NCBI GenBank assembly: GCA_016223165.1
Contig: JACRPO010000005.1
Location: 248,001 to 312,000, forward strand
DNA: 64,000 nt
DNA from: Burkholderiales bacterium
Lineage (GTDB): Bacteria > Pseudomonadota > Gammaproteobacteria > Burkholderiales > Burkholderiaceae_C
Direction: 5' to 3'
The position numbers were made by a program, and so were the translations under genes. Positions 63,324 through 64,000 of the stretch are shown piece after piece. Under the pieces are notes generated by a model. The model ran no database searches. It was not told the origin of the DNA and worked only from the letters and a program-made list of their open reading frames with translations. Numbering within the stretch: the first letter of the stretch is position 1; each line of letters begins with the position of its first letter.

Positions 63324-64000
63324 TGCTGCGCCAGCGGGTCATCACCGCGCTGATCCTCGTCGGGATCATGTTCGCCGCCCTGGCGGCGCCGAGCCCGTGG
63401 CCGTTTGCGCTCGTGACGCTCGGGCTGCTGGCGGCCGGGGCCTGGGAGTGGGGGCGGCTGAACGGCGCCGCCGCCGCGGTGTCGTGGGCGCTCGGAGCGC
63501 TGATGGGGCTGGCCGGGATCGTCGCCGTCGCGAGCGGGCTTGCCGGCGCCTCGCCGGGCGGTGGCTGGTGGATCGCCGTCGCCGTGTGGGCACTGGGCGG
63601 TGCGCTCGTGCTCAAGCGCGGCGTGCAGGCCTGGCCGCACACGCCGCGCGTGCTGCGCTGGCTGCTCGGGCTCGCGTTGCTGATGCTGGCGTGGGCGGCG
63701 CTGATCGGCGCGCGCGCCATCGGAATCAACTTCATGCTCTCGATGCTGTGCGTGGTGTGGATGGCCGACATCGCCGCCTACTTCGGCGGCAAGGCCTGGG
63801 GTCGCCACAAGCTGGCCCCGGCCATCAGCCCTGGCAAGAGCTGGGAGGGCGTATGGTCGGGCATGGCGGGGGTGTTGGTGCTCGCGGCGGTGTGGATGGT
63901 CCTGGACCGGCAGTTCGGCTTCGATGGCCCGAGCCTCTACACGCGGCTCGTGCAGGGGCACGGCTGGGTGGTCACGGTGCTCGCCTTGCTTGCGCTGTGC
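63324..64000 (+). CDS. cdsA: Phosphatidate cytidylyltransferase, C-terminus beyond window
   Basis: The visible 225 residues have several membrane helices, beginning LRQRVITALILVGIMFAALA. The CDS-family-typical MADIAAYFGGKAWGRHKLAP and ISPGKSWEG near residues 150-175 are present. The enzyme makes CDP-diacylglycerol from phosphatidate and CTP. The C-terminal signature is outside the window. The start is ATG 63324, preceded by GAGG. Its position after uppS is conserved. Confidence 0.95.

Overview
The window is a 64 kb piece of a very GC-rich bacterial chromosome, almost entirely coding. Gene content and order (ndk-rlmN-pilW-rodZ-ispG-hisS-yfgM-bamB-der-hfq-hflX-hflK-hflC-hisZ-purA, and rpsB-tsf-pyrH-frr-uppS-cdsA) are those of the Burkholderiales. 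Within that order the Rubrivivax/Leptothrix/Sphaerotilaceae-Comamonadaceae side fits best. That placement comes from remembered synteny and was not computed.

Positions 1-18.5 kb are the accessory and catabolic part. A crotonase and a feruloyl-CoA-synthase-like ligase are divergent from a TetR regulator, with two matching palindromes between them. Next come a long hairpin element, a Tat-exported caspase-like protein, tRNA-Leu(UAA) and a UMF1-type MFS transporter. A 22-bp palindrome precedes an etfB-etfA-acyl-CoA dehydrogenase-nitronate monooxygenase run, which is followed by a small lipoprotein and an amidohydrolase. A leftward group then holds an amidase, a tandem-HD-GYP/LuxR regulator and an oligopeptide-type ABC binding protein.

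Positions 18.5-32 kb hold a small Cys-cluster protein, the sucA-sucB-lpd operon (2-oxoglutarate dehydrogenase), zapE, an Ala/Arg-rich exported protein, a PP2C phosphatase, a YdcH-like protein, a DinG/YoaA-type helicase, bamD and rluD. Positions 32-53.4 kb are a long rightward housekeeping block: scpB, an unusually long rluB, ndk, rlmN, pilW, rodZ, ispG, hisS, the YfgM-like protein, bamB, a second copy of the long hairpin element, der, hfq, hflX, hflK, hflC, a DUF2065 protein, hisZ, purA and a phosphoribosyltransferase. Positions 53.4-64 kb hold tRNA-Leu(CAG) divergent from rnr, then leftward nnr and dadA, then rpsB-tsf-pyrH-frr-uppS-cdsA running off the end.

No prophage, insertion sequence, CRISPR array or rRNA was seen. 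The most unusual items are: two ~157-bp intergenic hairpins with the same core and compensating stems, placed directly after stop codons (3.5 kb and 44.3 kb); the 848-residue RluB with 12-bp and 87-bp internal repeats; a 27-codon leader ORF coupling hflK to hflC through a probable repeat insertion; a five-unit 21-bp array that includes the dadA stop codon; and the palindromic operator sites near 2.7 and 6.75 kb. Starts, domains and motifs were read directly. Functions rest on family recognition without a database search.
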